Source of the DNA: Ruegeria sp. R14_0
Lineage (GTDB): Bacteria; Pseudomonadota; Alphaproteobacteria; Rhodobacterales; Rhodobacteraceae
Assembly: GCF_017743975.1 (NCBI RefSeq)
Contig: NZ_JAGHRC010000004.1
Span: 62,001 to 126,000, forward strand
Direction of reading: 5' to 3'
DNA: 64,000 nt
Every line of letters begins with the position of its first letter. The stretch's first letter is position 1. The position numbers were made by a program, and so were the translations under genes. Positions 9,710-19,300 of this stretch are shown in pieces. The notes beneath the pieces are model-generated. The model ran no database searches. It had not been told where the DNA came from and saw nothing but the letters and a program-made list of their open reading frames with translations.

Positions 9710-10600
9710 ATGCCGCTCAACTATCATCATCTGAGGTATTTCTGGGCCGTCGCGCATGACGGAAACCTGACGCGCACTGCGCAGCGGTTGAATCTGTCCC
9801 AGTCCGCGCTGTCGGTTCAGATCAAACAGCTGGAGGAACGGTTGGGTCACCCGCTGTTCGAACGACGCGGCCGTCAGTTGCACCTGACCGAGGCAGGGCG
9901 CATTGCGCTGGACCATGCGGACGCGATTTTCTCGACAGGTCAAGAACTTGTGGCCACCCTGACCGGCACTATGCAAACCCGCAAAGCCCTGCGGGTCGGA
10001 GCCTTGGCAACGCTGTCGCGCAATTTTCAGATTGGGTTTCTAAGGCCGATTTTGTCCCGTCTGGATGTCGAAGTGATCCTGCGCTCTGGCAGTCCGACCG
10101 AGTTGTTGGAGGGCCTGGAGGCCCTGAACCTTGATCTGGTTCTGATGAACCGTCCGCCGCCGGATGACAGCCTGACGCCCTATGAGACGCACCATATTGG
10201 TGAGCAGGACGTCAGCATTGTCGGCACCCCAAAACGCCTGGAAACCGACCTGCCGATCCAAGAGTTGCTGGCCGAGCAGCCCTTCATCCTGCCGACGACA
10301 GACAGCAGTGTGCGCACAGCGTTTGATGCCATGGCAAGCCGCTATTCCGTACGTCCTCAAATCGCGGCCGAAGTGGACGATATGGCCATGATGCGCCTTT
10401 TGGCGCGCGAGGACATCGGGCTGGCGCTGGTGGCACCCATCGTTGTGACGGATGAGTTGAACTCTGGCCGGTTGAAAGAGGCCAAGGAACATCCGCGCAT
10501 CAAGGAAAGTTTCTATGCCATCACTCTGCGTCGCCGGTTTCCAAACCCGCTGGTTCAGGAGATCATTGAACAGAACTCTGAGTCTGCATTTTTGTCGTGA
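9710..10600 (+). CDS. LysR-type regulator, probable controller of dabBA
   Basis: 296 residues. Residues about 1-60 form the winged helix-turn-helix (HHLRYFWAVAHDGNLTRTAQ, LNLSQSALSVQIKQLE), followed by the linker helix and a two-lobed effector domain. The N-terminus MPLNYHHLRYFW resembles the NhaR subgroup. It is divergent from dabB with a 110-bp shared gap, the classic layout of a LysR regulator and its target. Inference: it senses carbon status or an ion signal to control DAB. The start at 9710 lacks an RBS and may give a leaderless or weakly translated transcript. Confidence 0.85.
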   Translation: MPLNYHHLRYFWAVAHDGNLTRTAQRLNLSQSALSVQIKQLEERLGHPLFERRGRQLHLTEAGRIALDHADAIFSTGQELVATLTGTMQTRKALRVGALATLSRNFQIGFLRPILSRLDVEVILRSGSPTELLEGLEALNLDLVLMNRPPPDDSLTPYETHHIGEQDVSIVGTPKRLETDLPIQELLAEQPFILPTTDSSVRTAFDAMASRYSVRPQIAAEVDDMAMMRLLAREDIGLALVAPIVVTDELNSGRLKEAKEHPRIKESFYAITLRRRFPNPLVQEIIEQNSESAFLS

Positions 10601-10654
10601 AATCAATTCGGCGGACGGCTTGGATTTGGAGTAGCGGGACCTACCCTACATGGC

Positions 10655-12181
10655 ATGACCTCTGACCCGAATAGACAACCCGCATTGATCGTTGTGCTGG
10701 GCGATCAGCTTTCAACAGACAGTGCCGCTCTGCGCGCCGGGTCTGCAGATCTCGACATGGTTCTGATGGCCGAAGTGATGGATGAGGCGCAGTATGTGCG
10801 CCATCACAAGAAAAAGATCGCGTTTGTTTTCTCGGCCATGCGCCATTTCGCGGCCCAGCTTGAAGCGGCCGGGTGGCAGGTCAGGTATGTGCGGCTGGAC
10901 GATCCCGCCAACACGCACAGTCTGACTGGCGAAATCGAGCGCGCCAAACACGACCTAAACATCTCTCGTGCTGTTGTGACAGAACCCGGCGAGTACCGAT
11001 TGGCGCAGGCGTTTTCGGGTTGCGAGGGTTTGCACGTGCTTCCCGATGACCGGTTTATCGCCAGCCATCATGAGTTTCGGCAATGGGCGGAAGGTCGAAA
11101 GCAGTTGCGGATGGAATATTTCTACCGCGAGATGCGCCGCAAAACCGGGCTTTTGATGTCCGGGGACACACCAGAAGGCGGGCGGTGGAACTTTGACGCT
11201 GAAAACCGAAAGCCCCCCAAATCCGATCTTTTCATGCCGCGACCTTTGGAGACCGAACCGGACGAAATCACCCAAGAGGTTCTGACCCTTGTCGAAGCGA
11301 AATTCGCGGATCACTTCGGGACCCTGACCCCATTCTGGTTCGCCGTGACGCGACAGGGCGCGTTGGCCGCGCTGGACCATTTTGTTGATGTCGCGCTGCC
11401 CCAGTTTGGTGATTATCAGGACGCGATGCTGAGCGATGAGCCATTTCTGTACCACTCGGTCCTGGCTCAGTACCTGAATGCGGGCCTGTTGTCGCCGCTT
11501 GAGATTTGTCGGCGCGTTGAACGAGCTTACTATGATGGTGACGCGCCGCTGAACGCGGTCGAGGGGTATATTCGCCAGATCATCGGCTGGCGCGAATTTG
11601 TGCGCGGTATCTATTGGCTGCGGATGCCGGGCTACATTCAGGAGAATTACCTTGGAGCAAAACGTCCGCTGCCTGCTTTCTATTGGACCGCAGATACGGA
11701 CATGGCCTGCATGGCAGCAGCCATCACCCAGACACGCGACGAGGCTTATGCGCATCACATCCAACGGTTGATGGTCACCGGCAACTTTGCCTTGTTGGCC
11801 GGGATCGACCCGGTCGAGGTGCACGAGTGGTATCTGGCGGTCTACGCAGACGCTTACGAATGGGTCGAAGCGCCAAATGTGATCGGCATGAGCCAGTTTG
11901 CCGATGGCGGTTTGTTGGGGTCCAAGCCCTATGCAGCCAGTGGGAGCTACATCAACAAGATGTCCGATCATTGCGCGGCGTGTCGGTACGACGTGAAGCA
12001 AAAGACGGGCGAGGATGCCTGTCCGTTCAACCCGCTATATTGGGACTTTATGGTGCGTAACGCGGACCAGTTACGCGGCAATCCGCGTCTTGGGCATTCC
12101 TATCGGACCTGGGATCGGATGACCGAGGGCAAACAGCAGGACTATCTGGACAGTGCCCAAAAGGTGCTGGCGCGGCTTTAG
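10655..12181 (+). CDS. Fe-S cluster photolyase/cryptochrome, bacterial (6-4) type (PhrB/CryB-like)
   Basis: 508 residues of the deoxyribodipyrimidine photolyase-related family. Four cysteines expected to hold a [4Fe-4S] cluster are present at 352, 440, 443 and 456 (DMACMAAA; HCAACRY; DACPFN). As I recall, their spacing matches the Agrobacterium PhrB positions shifted by two. The N-terminal part (VLGDQLS) is the alpha/beta antenna domain and the C-terminal part binds FAD. Family members repair (6-4) photoproducts, use a lumazine antenna, or act as light regulators (CryB of Rhodobacter). Its 3' end overlaps the convergent gene by four bases. Confidence 0.9.
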   Translation: MTSDPNRQPALIVVLGDQLSTDSAALRAGSADLDMVLMAEVMDEAQYVRHHKKKIAFVFSAMRHFAAQLEAAGWQVRYVRLDDPANTHSLTGEIERAKHDLNISRAVVTEPGEYRLAQAFSGCEGLHVLPDDRFIASHHEFRQWAEGRKQLRMEYFYREMRRKTGLLMSGDTPEGGRWNFDAENRKPPKSDLFMPRPLETEPDEITQEVLTLVEAKFADHFGTLTPFWFAVTRQGALAALDHFVDVALPQFGDYQDAMLSDEPFLYHSVLAQYLNAGLLSPLEICRRVERAYYDGDAPLNAVEGYIRQIIGWREFVRGIYWLRMPGYIQENYLGAKRPLPAFYWTADTDMACMAAAITQTRDEAYAHHIQRLMVTGNFALLAGIDPVEVHEWYLAVYADAYEWVEAPNVIGMSQFADGGLLGSKPYAASGSYINKMSDHCAACRYDVKQKTGEDACPFNPLYWDFMVRNADQLRGNPRLGHSYRTWDRMTEGKQQDYLDSAQKVLARL

Positions 12182-13377
12182 CCCGTGAGACCAAGATCCC
12201 GCAACAGCCTTGGGATTTGTTTCTTCAATCCAAAGAAGCCGCGTGTTGCATGGGGCCAAACCAGATTGTCATAGGCCCGCCTGACGCGAATGAGCTCGAT
12301 ACCCTCGGACATCAAAACAGGCTCTGCGGCGTCCAAATGCGAGCGGACCAGCCCAATCGGCGCATATGGGGTTACAATCCTGCGGACACCGGTTCGTGCA
12401 GCCGCCTCGACCAGCGGCTGGCCCCAATTGTCGCTGGTGATTGGCTTTTGCCCCCAGTCATCCAAGGCAAATTCTAAGCCGCTGGCAGCGAAGTCAGTCG
12501 CCAGAAAGCCGCCGCTGGGCGACAGCAAACCTAACGCACCGTCCGGGGCATGCGGCATCAGTGCCGCGCCGCACAGGTCTTCGGCGGTGAGCAGCAGCAA
12601 GTATGGCCCCTCTGGTGGAGCGACTGATGCGGGGATAGACCTCAGCGGATGGTCCTGGGGCTCGGTTAATGGTTCGGCCACAGAGGCCAGCCCTGTGGGC
12701 TGAAATCGACCATTTGTGTATTTGGCGATGTTGTCTGGCCGGGCCAGATAGGTCTTGCCCTTGGTATGCAGCCCGGCGACCCAACGCCAACTGAGAGTGT
12801 TTGAGGCGGGATCTCCATCCAGCAGATGGTGTAAAAAGAATTCGGCACCCAATTGCCAAGGCAGGCGCAGAGTAAAGATCCAGATCGAGGCAAACCACAT
12901 GCGCGTGTGATTGTGCAGATACCCGGTTTCCCGCAACTCATGGGTCCAAGCGTCAAAGCAATCAATCCCTGTTCGACCCGCTAGGGCATCCTGGTAATCT
13001 TGGCCAACGGAGTGGCGAGCATTGTCCAACCCACTCAGATAGGCGGTCCATACGCTGGGATGCTGTTCCAACCAGCCTTTAAAGTAGCCGCGCCAAAAGA
13101 CCTCTTGCAGGAATTTCTCGCAGGCCGCGGGGCTGTGCCGCGCCAACGCCGCTGTCAGCACCTCTTGTTCCGTCACCAGACGGTGCCTGATCCAGGGCGA
13201 TAAGGCCGAAATGTTGCCGCGGTTTCCCGGCCCAAAATCATAATTGCGTTTGGTCGCGTAAGCGCGCCCCGTTTGCGGCGCAAACTGGCTGAGGCGCGCG
13301 AGACCTGCCGCTCGGGTCGGAGCCCACTCCACGGGCTGCGGGACCGGTTCAAGGCCGGGCAGGGAAGGGGTATTCAT
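12178..13377 (-). CDS. Photolyase-like FAD-binding protein with apparently inverted domain order
   Basis: 399 residues from ATG 13377, chosen because this ATG overlaps the stop of the DUF2256 gene (ATGA) and the frame upstream encodes that protein in another register. Residues about 30-225 match the helical FAD-binding half of photolyases: [28 protein letters not shown] (155 onward) and [15 protein letters not shown]. There is no antenna domain before it. Instead residues about 255-399 form an alpha/beta region whose end ([18 protein letters not shown]) resembles the end of an N-terminal photolyase domain. It is third in an operon with a photolyase and DUF2256. DNA repair or a maturation/cofactor role are both possible. 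Confidence 0.7.
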   Translation of the reverse strand: MNTPSLPGLEPVPQPVEWAPTRAAGLARLSQFAPQTGRAYATKRNYDFGPGNRGNISALSPWIRHRLVTEQEVLTAALARHSPAACEKFLQEVFWRGYFKGWLEQHPSVWTAYLSGLDNARHSVGQDYQDALAGRTGIDCFDAWTHELRETGYLHNHTRMWFASIWIFTLRLPWQLGAEFFLHHLLDGDPASNTLSWRWVAGLHTKGKTYLARPDNIAKYTNGRFQPTGLASVAEPLTEPQDHPLRSIPASVAPPEGPYLLLLTAEDLCGAALMPHAPDGALGLLSPSGGFLATDFAASGLEFALDDWGQKPITSDNWGQPLVEAAARTGVRRIVTPYAPIGLVRSHLDAAEPVLMSEGIELIRVRRAYDNLVWPHATRGFFGLKKQIPRLLRDLGLTG

Positions 13378-13505
13378 AGCGCGCGCCTGCACCGGTCCGA
13401 GCAATAGCGAACCTCGTCCCAGACCTTTTCCCATTTTTTGCGCCAACTGAACGGGCGTCCACAAGCAGCGCAGATCTTGGTGGGTAACTCGGATTTCTTT
13501 CTCAT
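13374..13505 (-). CDS. DUF2256 small zinc-ribbon-like protein
   Basis: A 43-residue ORF read directly from the minus strand between the photolyase and the FAD-binding gene. It starts [17 protein letters not shown], continues with a [16 protein letters not shown] block and ends DRCRRAL. Two CxxC/CxxxC pairs (CAAC near residue 12 and CSDRC near residue 35) suggest a metal-binding knuckle. The sequence is a textbook DUF2256, a family often found beside photolyase/cryptochrome genes; its function is unknown. It begins 9 bases after the photolyase stop, and its TGA overlaps the next gene's ATG, which indicates translational coupling. A GGAGG lies about 13 bases upstream inside the photolyase 3' end. 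Confidence 0.85.
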   Translation of the reverse strand: MRKKSELPTKICAACGRPFSWRKKWEKVWDEVRYCSDRCRRAL

Positions 13506-13514
13506 ACGCAGTTT

Positions 13515-15014
13515 TCAGCCCTCCAACGGTAGCGAGAGTTGCGCCGATTGCACGGTTTTGTTCGGTTTGCGTGACCGACGTTTGCGGCTGCCATGTTTCG
13601 ACTGGATGTTCGCCGCTTCGGACCGGAACTCAGGACTGCGACGAACAGCCCAAATCTGCGCGCGCGCATGTTTTGCGGCCTCAAGATGGTCAAACACGCG
13701 CTCGGGATAGCGTTTGCCGATCACGTCGCTGGCATTGGGTGCAGCCCACGGCTCTTGCATGAAAGGATCGGCGATGTCCGCAAGCTCGGGTACCCAACGG
13801 CGTGTGAACGCACCAGTTGGGTCCTGATCCTTGCCTTGCTTTACGGGGTTATAGATACGCACCGCGTTGATCCCCGTGGTGCCCGACTGCATTTGGACCT
13901 GGCTCCAATGGATGCCGGGCTCGTAGTCGGTGAACAAACGCGCCAAAACCAGACCGGGCGCGCGCCAGTCCAGCCAAAGGTGATAGCTGGCCGTCGACAT
14001 CACCATGGCGCGCATCCTGAAGTTCAGCCAGCCGGTGGCATGAAGCGATCGCATGCACGCATCCAGAAACGGATAGCCTGTCTGGCCGCTGGACCACGCC
14101 GTCAGCCGGATGCTATCCGGCTGTTCCGGGCGCAGCCCGTCATACATCCGGTGCATGTTTTCAAACTCGATCCGCGGGTCGTCCTCCAGCTTTTGGATGA
14201 AGTGGCAATGCCAGTGCAGCCGACCGGTGAAGGACCGGAGTGACTTGCGCCAGTTGCTTTGTCCCGCGCTCAGGTTTCGTCGTCGAAGCTCGGTTGCTTG
14301 AGAGACCTCTCTCATCGAAAGCGCCCCCCATGCCAGATAGGGCGATACGCGCGAGCACGCAGTTGCGCCCTCGAACGGAGAGGACATTGCCCGCTGATAA
14401 TGCTCACCGCGTTGATTCAGAAAGGTTTCCAAAAAAGCTACCCCGGCGGAGCGCCCACCAGTCTGACGATCCGTGCACAGGTCGTTCTCTAGCCCCAGAT
14501 CAGTGACAGTCGGCAGCCGCCCCAACCCCAAGTCCAAAGCATCAAGCGTGGGTTTAAGCGCGGCAGGTTGTGCCATGAACTTGTCCCAGCGCTGCGCCCA
14601 ACCGTTACGCGTGGACATGCGCCGAATAACCCCGTGGTTTTGAAACTCGTGCCATGAGATGCCATTGGCTTGGCACCACGTCGCGACCCGCTGATCGCGC
14701 TGATAGGTCCAGCCATTTCCCGTCTCTTCATGGGACCAAAGAGCCGTGAGGTGTCCGGCCTGCCGCAGCTCGGCCAGGATTTCGACAGCTTCACCTAGAC
14801 GGATCACCAAGGGCTGGCCAAGATAGGCCAGATCCTGACGCAGTTCAATCAGCGTTTCAGACACAAACTGCCAATGCCGGGCAGACATATCCGGTTGCTG
14901 CCAAAGCTCTGGCTCAACAATATACAAGGGCAGCACGGGTCCGCATTGCGCGGCATGCGCTAAGGCCGCGTTGTCCTGCGTGCGGAGATCTCTTTTGAAC
15001 CAGACGACCTGCAT
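13515..15014 (-). CDS. Deoxyribodipyrimidine photolyase/cryptochrome
   Basis: 499 residues with the normal two-domain layout: an alpha/beta antenna domain beginning VVWFKRDLRTQDNAAL, then the FAD-binding helical domain with TGYPFLDACMRSLHATG, WLNFRMRAMVMS and LFTDYEPGIHWSQ. It is expected to repair cyclobutane pyrimidine dimers with blue light, although the sequence alone does not exclude a cryptochrome role. The C-terminal 35 residues are rich in Arg and Lys (KHGSRKRRSRKPNK), probably an extra DNA contact. First gene of an operon with DUF2256 and the permuted-looking FAD protein. Confidence 0.85.
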   Translation of the reverse strand: MQVVWFKRDLRTQDNAALAHAAQCGPVLPLYIVEPELWQQPDMSARHWQFVSETLIELRQDLAYLGQPLVIRLGEAVEILAELRQAGHLTALWSHEETGNGWTYQRDQRVATWCQANGISWHEFQNHGVIRRMSTRNGWAQRWDKFMAQPAALKPTLDALDLGLGRLPTVTDLGLENDLCTDRQTGGRSAGVAFLETFLNQRGEHYQRAMSSPFEGATACSRVSPYLAWGALSMREVSQATELRRRNLSAGQSNWRKSLRSFTGRLHWHCHFIQKLEDDPRIEFENMHRMYDGLRPEQPDSIRLTAWSSGQTGYPFLDACMRSLHATGWLNFRMRAMVMSTASYHLWLDWRAPGLVLARLFTDYEPGIHWSQVQMQSGTTGINAVRIYNPVKQGKDQDPTGAFTRRWVPELADIADPFMQEPWAAPNASDVIGKRYPERVFDHLEAAKHARAQIWAVRRSPEFRSEAANIQSKHGSRKRRSRKPNKTVQSAQLSLPLEG

Positions 15015-15113
15015 AGGCTTCCAATTGGGAAGTTTCCGTTGTCAGGATGAACCTAGGTCTGACCGCGAATTCGGCCAGTCGTGGCTTTGCCAAACGTTTC
15101 TGATCGGCACTGA

Positions 15114-15491
15114 TCAAAGTGGGTTTTGAGCACCCACGTAGTAAGACAGTTTGCCTTGTTCATCGAACAGAGGCCGAATGCGCAGGCGGTTCATGAATGG
15201 GTCCCCGGATTTTCGGTAGTTCAGGATGTCGATCGAAAAAACAGTCTTTGCGGCCAGCGCCGCGCGAATGGCCTGAATTGCCTGCGGATCAGTATCTGGC
15301 CCCTGTAAAAAACGGCAGTTTCGACCCAGAGACTCCTCGGGCGTGTATCCGGTGTGCGTTTCGAATTCTTCGCTGACATAAATCATCGGGTTGTCGGTGC
15401 GTGCGGGGTTGGTGATGACAACGCTCATCCTGCGTTCATCCTCTTGCAGCATCGCGACCAGTTCTGCCTCTGTCGGCACGGATATTGACAT
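15114..15491 (-). CDS. Short LOV-domain blue-light photoreceptor
   Basis: 125 residues, essentially one LOV core with short caps and no output domain. The flavin-adduct motif GRNCRFLQG places the reactive cysteine at 59, and the FMN-contacting Asn/Gln positions are present (NYRKSGDPFMNRL, YYVGAQNPL). Family: short LOV proteins such as those of Dinoroseobacter and Pseudomonas dimerise and signal through partner proteins. It lies 100 bp upstream of the photolyase operon on the same strand, so blue-light sensing and photorepair genes are linked here. Its partner is not evident. Confidence 0.9.
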   Translation of the reverse strand: MSISVPTEAELVAMLQEDERRMSVVITNPARTDNPMIYVSEEFETHTGYTPEESLGRNCRFLQGPDTDPQAIQAIRAALAAKTVFSIDILNYRKSGDPFMNRLRIRPLFDEQGKLSYYVGAQNPL

Positions 15492-15610
15492 GGTGTCCTC
15501 TCACATGCGGCTCTGAAACAATGACCTAACAATAGTGCAGATCTTTGGGATTTCCGGTGCGCGGTGCTGCAAAGCCGCACGGAACGCTCGCCTAAGGTCG
15601 ATCAAAGGCT

Positions 15611-15886
15611 ATGTATACCGTGTGGGCGATGTCTAGTGCGGTGGCAAAAATGCTTGAGGACAAAAGAAAAGATCTGGTCGCGGAAAAGCAAAAAGAGCTG
15701 TTGGAACGGCTTGTCATAGAACTGAGCCGAACCCGTGGCGAGTTGTATTACCAGTCCACCAGTGAGGTCGCAGCGCAGCTGGAACGCCATATTCAAAGTG
15801 GGGCGAACCTTTTGGACGTGGAAAAGGACCTGATCGGTGAGCTCAGTCGGCGGGATATTGAGATAATCCTGAGTCTGGGCAGATAG
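15611..15886 (+). CDS. Small hypothetical helical protein
   Basis: 91 residues (86 if started at the ATG at 15629). The sequence is dominated by charged helix-forming residues: a Lys/Glu-rich first half (KDLVAEKQKELLERLVIEL) that could form a coiled coil, and an acidic second half ending in LSRRDIEIILSLGR. No cysteine, signal peptide or membrane helix. No clear Shine-Dalgarno precedes either start, so the start is uncertain. It is divergent from the LOV gene and stands alone before the megasynthase region. I do not recognise the family. Confidence 0.4.
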   Translation: MYTVWAMSSAVAKMLEDKRKDLVAEKQKELLERLVIELSRTRGELYYQSTSEVAAQLERHIQSGANLLDVEKDLIGELSRRDIEIILSLGR

Positions 15887-16300
15887 GTTCGCGTCTGGCG
15901 TCGAGTCGATTTAGGGGCTCTGCCAACGGTTGTTGATGGGGTGGTGAAGTAAACCTGAAAGCAACAATTGTCCCTAATGCGGAAACAAATTATTTCAATT
16001 GGTGGCGCCGAATTCAGCGAGCACATTGTTTGGGCATCGTGAAAATCCCCTGTTTTTCAAAGGGGTGACCGTCCGTTTTTTGGCCAATTAACCGCAAGGC
16101 GCGGTCTTGGTGTGTTCTAACTCAGCCAAGAGTCGACAGGCACCCAAGCATCGCATACGGTTAACACAGTCTTTTATTGTTTTTGACGACGTATTTCGCC
16201 TGGGGGGGTGTGCAGCAAATATCGTAGAGCACTTGGTCTGGCTGCATTGAATTTACGCCATGTGCTGCAATCGCCCCTTTGGACGGTGTGAGGGGTTGTT
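15887..16300 (+). promoter_or_regulatory. Long leader region before the megasynthase gene
   Basis: 414 bases with no gene I can support, relatively AT-rich in its centre. A CCCCT/AGGGG stem with a nine-base loop lies at 16047-16065, followed within about 10 bases by a T-rich stretch (GTTTTTTGG), which may end the upstream transcript. A TTGACG resembling a -35 box lies near 16183, but no matching -10 box was found. A GAGGGG ribosome-binding site lies just before the ATG at 16301. No lux-type palindrome was recognised. Confidence 0.4.
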
Positions 16301-19300
16301 ATGTTAAGTGGTTCTGCCGTCCGTGCACTTGGTACATTAGATTTCGATCCCAAGCTGGACCTTTATCAGAGCTTTCTGCGCGTTTGTGAAATTGTGCCTG
16401 AGACGGTCGCCCTGATGGGCGATGGTCGGCAATACACCTACGCAGAAATGGTGCGTGCCGCAGACAGGATCGCCGCGCATCTGATCAATCGGGGTGTCGT
16501 ACCCGGCGACAACGTGGTCATGATCACTGACCGAACGCCCGAAGCGATCCTGACCATGTGCGGCATCATGCGAGCGGGCGGCACCTATGTGCCTCTGGAC
16601 CCGGCCTACGATTCCAAACAGTTGGGGTATGTAGTCGGGGATTCAAAACCTTCGGCTATCTTGTGGGAAGATCCATATGGGGACCTTGCGACCGATCTGG
16701 CGGGGACCACAATTCCACAGCTTAAAATATCGGACGTTTTGAAGAACGATGTCGCAACCCCGCAGGTATTTCCTGTGCGAACCGGGGAAGATGCCTGTTA
16801 CATCATGTACACCTCGGGGTCGACAGGACAGCCAAAAGGCGTGGTTCTGCCCCACAAGGCCATATCGCGTCTGGGATACGACCAACCGACAGGTCAGATG
16901 AAGCCGGGGGACATCTCGTTGGCGAACTCGACCATAGCCTGCGATGTCTCGACCTGGGAAATCTGGGTGCCATTGCTGAACGGCGGGTCCGTGGCAGTCG
17001 TGACCGAGCCAAAGCCCGTGTTGGACGCTTTGGCCGAAACGATTGTCCGGTACGATGTCAATGTAGCCTATTTCTATACCGGTTTGTCGCATCTGATGAT
17101 CGAACACCACCTTGGGGCGCTGAAAGGCTTACGTCAGTTCGGAGCCGGCGGCGATGTTCTGTCCCCATCCCATGTGCGTCGGTTGATGGAAGCATATCCC
17201 GATATAGAGGTCGTCAACGGGTACGGACCGACTGAGAACTCGGTTTTCACGACGATGCATCTGGTGACGGCCGACGATCTGAAAGGAGGGTCCATTCCGA
17301 TCGGTCTGCCAACGGGTCATTGTGAGTGCTTTGTTGTCGACGAAAACTACAACGAACTTCCGATCGGAACGGTCGGGCAACTGGTTGCGGCAGGGCCGGG
17401 GGTCGCCTCGGAGTATCTCAACAAACCTGATCGCACGGCCGAGTCCTTTATCCCGGATCCGCGACAAGGTCATAGCGGTCAGGTTTACCTGACGGGCGAT
17501 CTGGCTCGCTGTCGCGAGGACGGCGTTTACGAGTTTCTTGGGCGGGTCGACCGGCAAGTCAAGATCGGCGGCCGCCGGATCGAACTCGATGAAATCGAAC
17601 ATTATCTGCGCGAAATCCCAATGTTGGTCGACGCGGCGGTTGCGCTGGTTGTCGCCAAAACAGGGGAAAAACGGATCGCGGCCTTCCTGAAACCCGCGGG
17701 CGAAATGCCGACGGATCACCGAGTTTTTATCCGTGATGTTATGGCCGAACTGGGCAAGGTACTGCCGGAGGGATGCCTGCCGCGGGTGAACCGCGTTTTG
17801 GCCGATTTTCCCCTAACCGTGAACAGCAAGATTGACCGCAAGGCGCTGGTGCGCAGCGTTGAGGCACCTGAAAGCGACAGCACTCCCGATACTGTAGTGG
17901 TCTTCCGTTCGAAGCGAAAGAAACGAAGTGCCGCCGAGGTTTTTGGAGTTCTGTCCAAAGTCTATGATGAGCATCTGGGTTGTGGACCGCTAGACAAAAC
18001 CGCAACCTTCTTCGAAGCAGGCGGCACATCGTTGCAACTTATCAGCGCGCATGCCGAGGTTATGAAACGGCTGGGACTGATCTTTGACATAAGCCTTGTG
18101 TTCGAAACACCGCGACTGGGACCATTGTCGCAAGCCATTGCCGAACTGGCAGTCGACGCACCGGTGGAAACCTCATTAGAAGTGCGCAGACCGGCGGCAG
18201 TTGAGGAAACTGCAACTCAGCCTGATCTGCCCGAAGGTGCAATCGCCATCGTTGGAATGGCGGCCAAGCTTCCGGGTGCGGACTCGTTGGAAACATTCTG
18301 GCAGCACATCCAGAACGGCGACAACTTGATCCGTCCATTCACGTCAGAAGAGCTTGAGGACGGGTTTTCCGAGGCGGACCGGTCCAAGGACAGCTATGTC
18401 CCCGTGCGCCCCGGCCTGCCGGATGCGGGCATGTTCGATGCCAAGTTCTTTGGCATGCACGCCCGTGAGGCCGCCGTGACCGACCCTCAGGCACGCGTCT
18501 TCATGGAGATTTGCTATAACGCGCTGGAAGACAGTGGGCATGATCCGTGGCGCATGCAGGGGACTGTCGGGGTCTATGCCGGGTGTTCGATGAACACATA
18601 CCTGATCCACAATGTTCTGGGGGACCGCAAAACCTCGGATGCGTTTACTTCGAATTACCAAACCGGAAAATTCTCGGAAATGACGGGCAATCTTAGCGAT
18701 TGTCTGGCCACCCGTGTGTCCTACAAACTGGACCTCAAAGGTCCGGCGATGACGGTTCTGACGGCCTGTTCCAGTTCGTTGACCGCGATATCTCAGGCAA
18801 TAACGGCGCTGCGGTCAGGCCAATGCGACATGGCCCTTGCCGGAGGGGTGTCGATCACCTTCCCGCAGAACCGTGGGTACATCACGCAAGAGGGCGGGCT
18901 TGCCTCGGATGACGGCACGTGCCGCCCGTTTGATACGCAAGCCAGTGGTACGGTCTTTGGGCACGGCGCTGGTGTCGTGGCGTTGCGGCGGCTGAAGGAT
19001 GCCATTGCGGACGGTGATCACATCCATGCGGTGATCCGCGGCTGCGGCATCAACAACGACGGGGCCGAAAAGATCTCGTACACCGCGCCCACGGTTGTGG
19101 GGCAGGCAGATGCCATTCGCCGTGCGCATGAGGACGCGAGGGTTTCCGCGGACACAGTTTCTTATGTGGAGTGCCACGGAACGGCGACTCCGCTGGGTGA
19201 TCCGATTGAGATCAAGGGATTGCGGCAGGCCTTTGGGGATGTGTCGCCCGATGGCGGCTGTGCGCTTGGATCGGTCAAGGGCAATATCGGCCATCTGGAT

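Noticed and set aside
12178-13464. Longer start at 13464 for the photolyase-like gene.
   Set aside because: The extra sequence is the DUF2256 gene read in a wrong frame; ATG 13377 overlaps the DUF2256 stop.
16020-16120. Possible lux-type operator before the megasynthase.
   Set aside because: The only inverted repeat is CCCCT/AGGGG with a T-rich follow-up, which fits a weak terminator better than an 18-20-base lux box.
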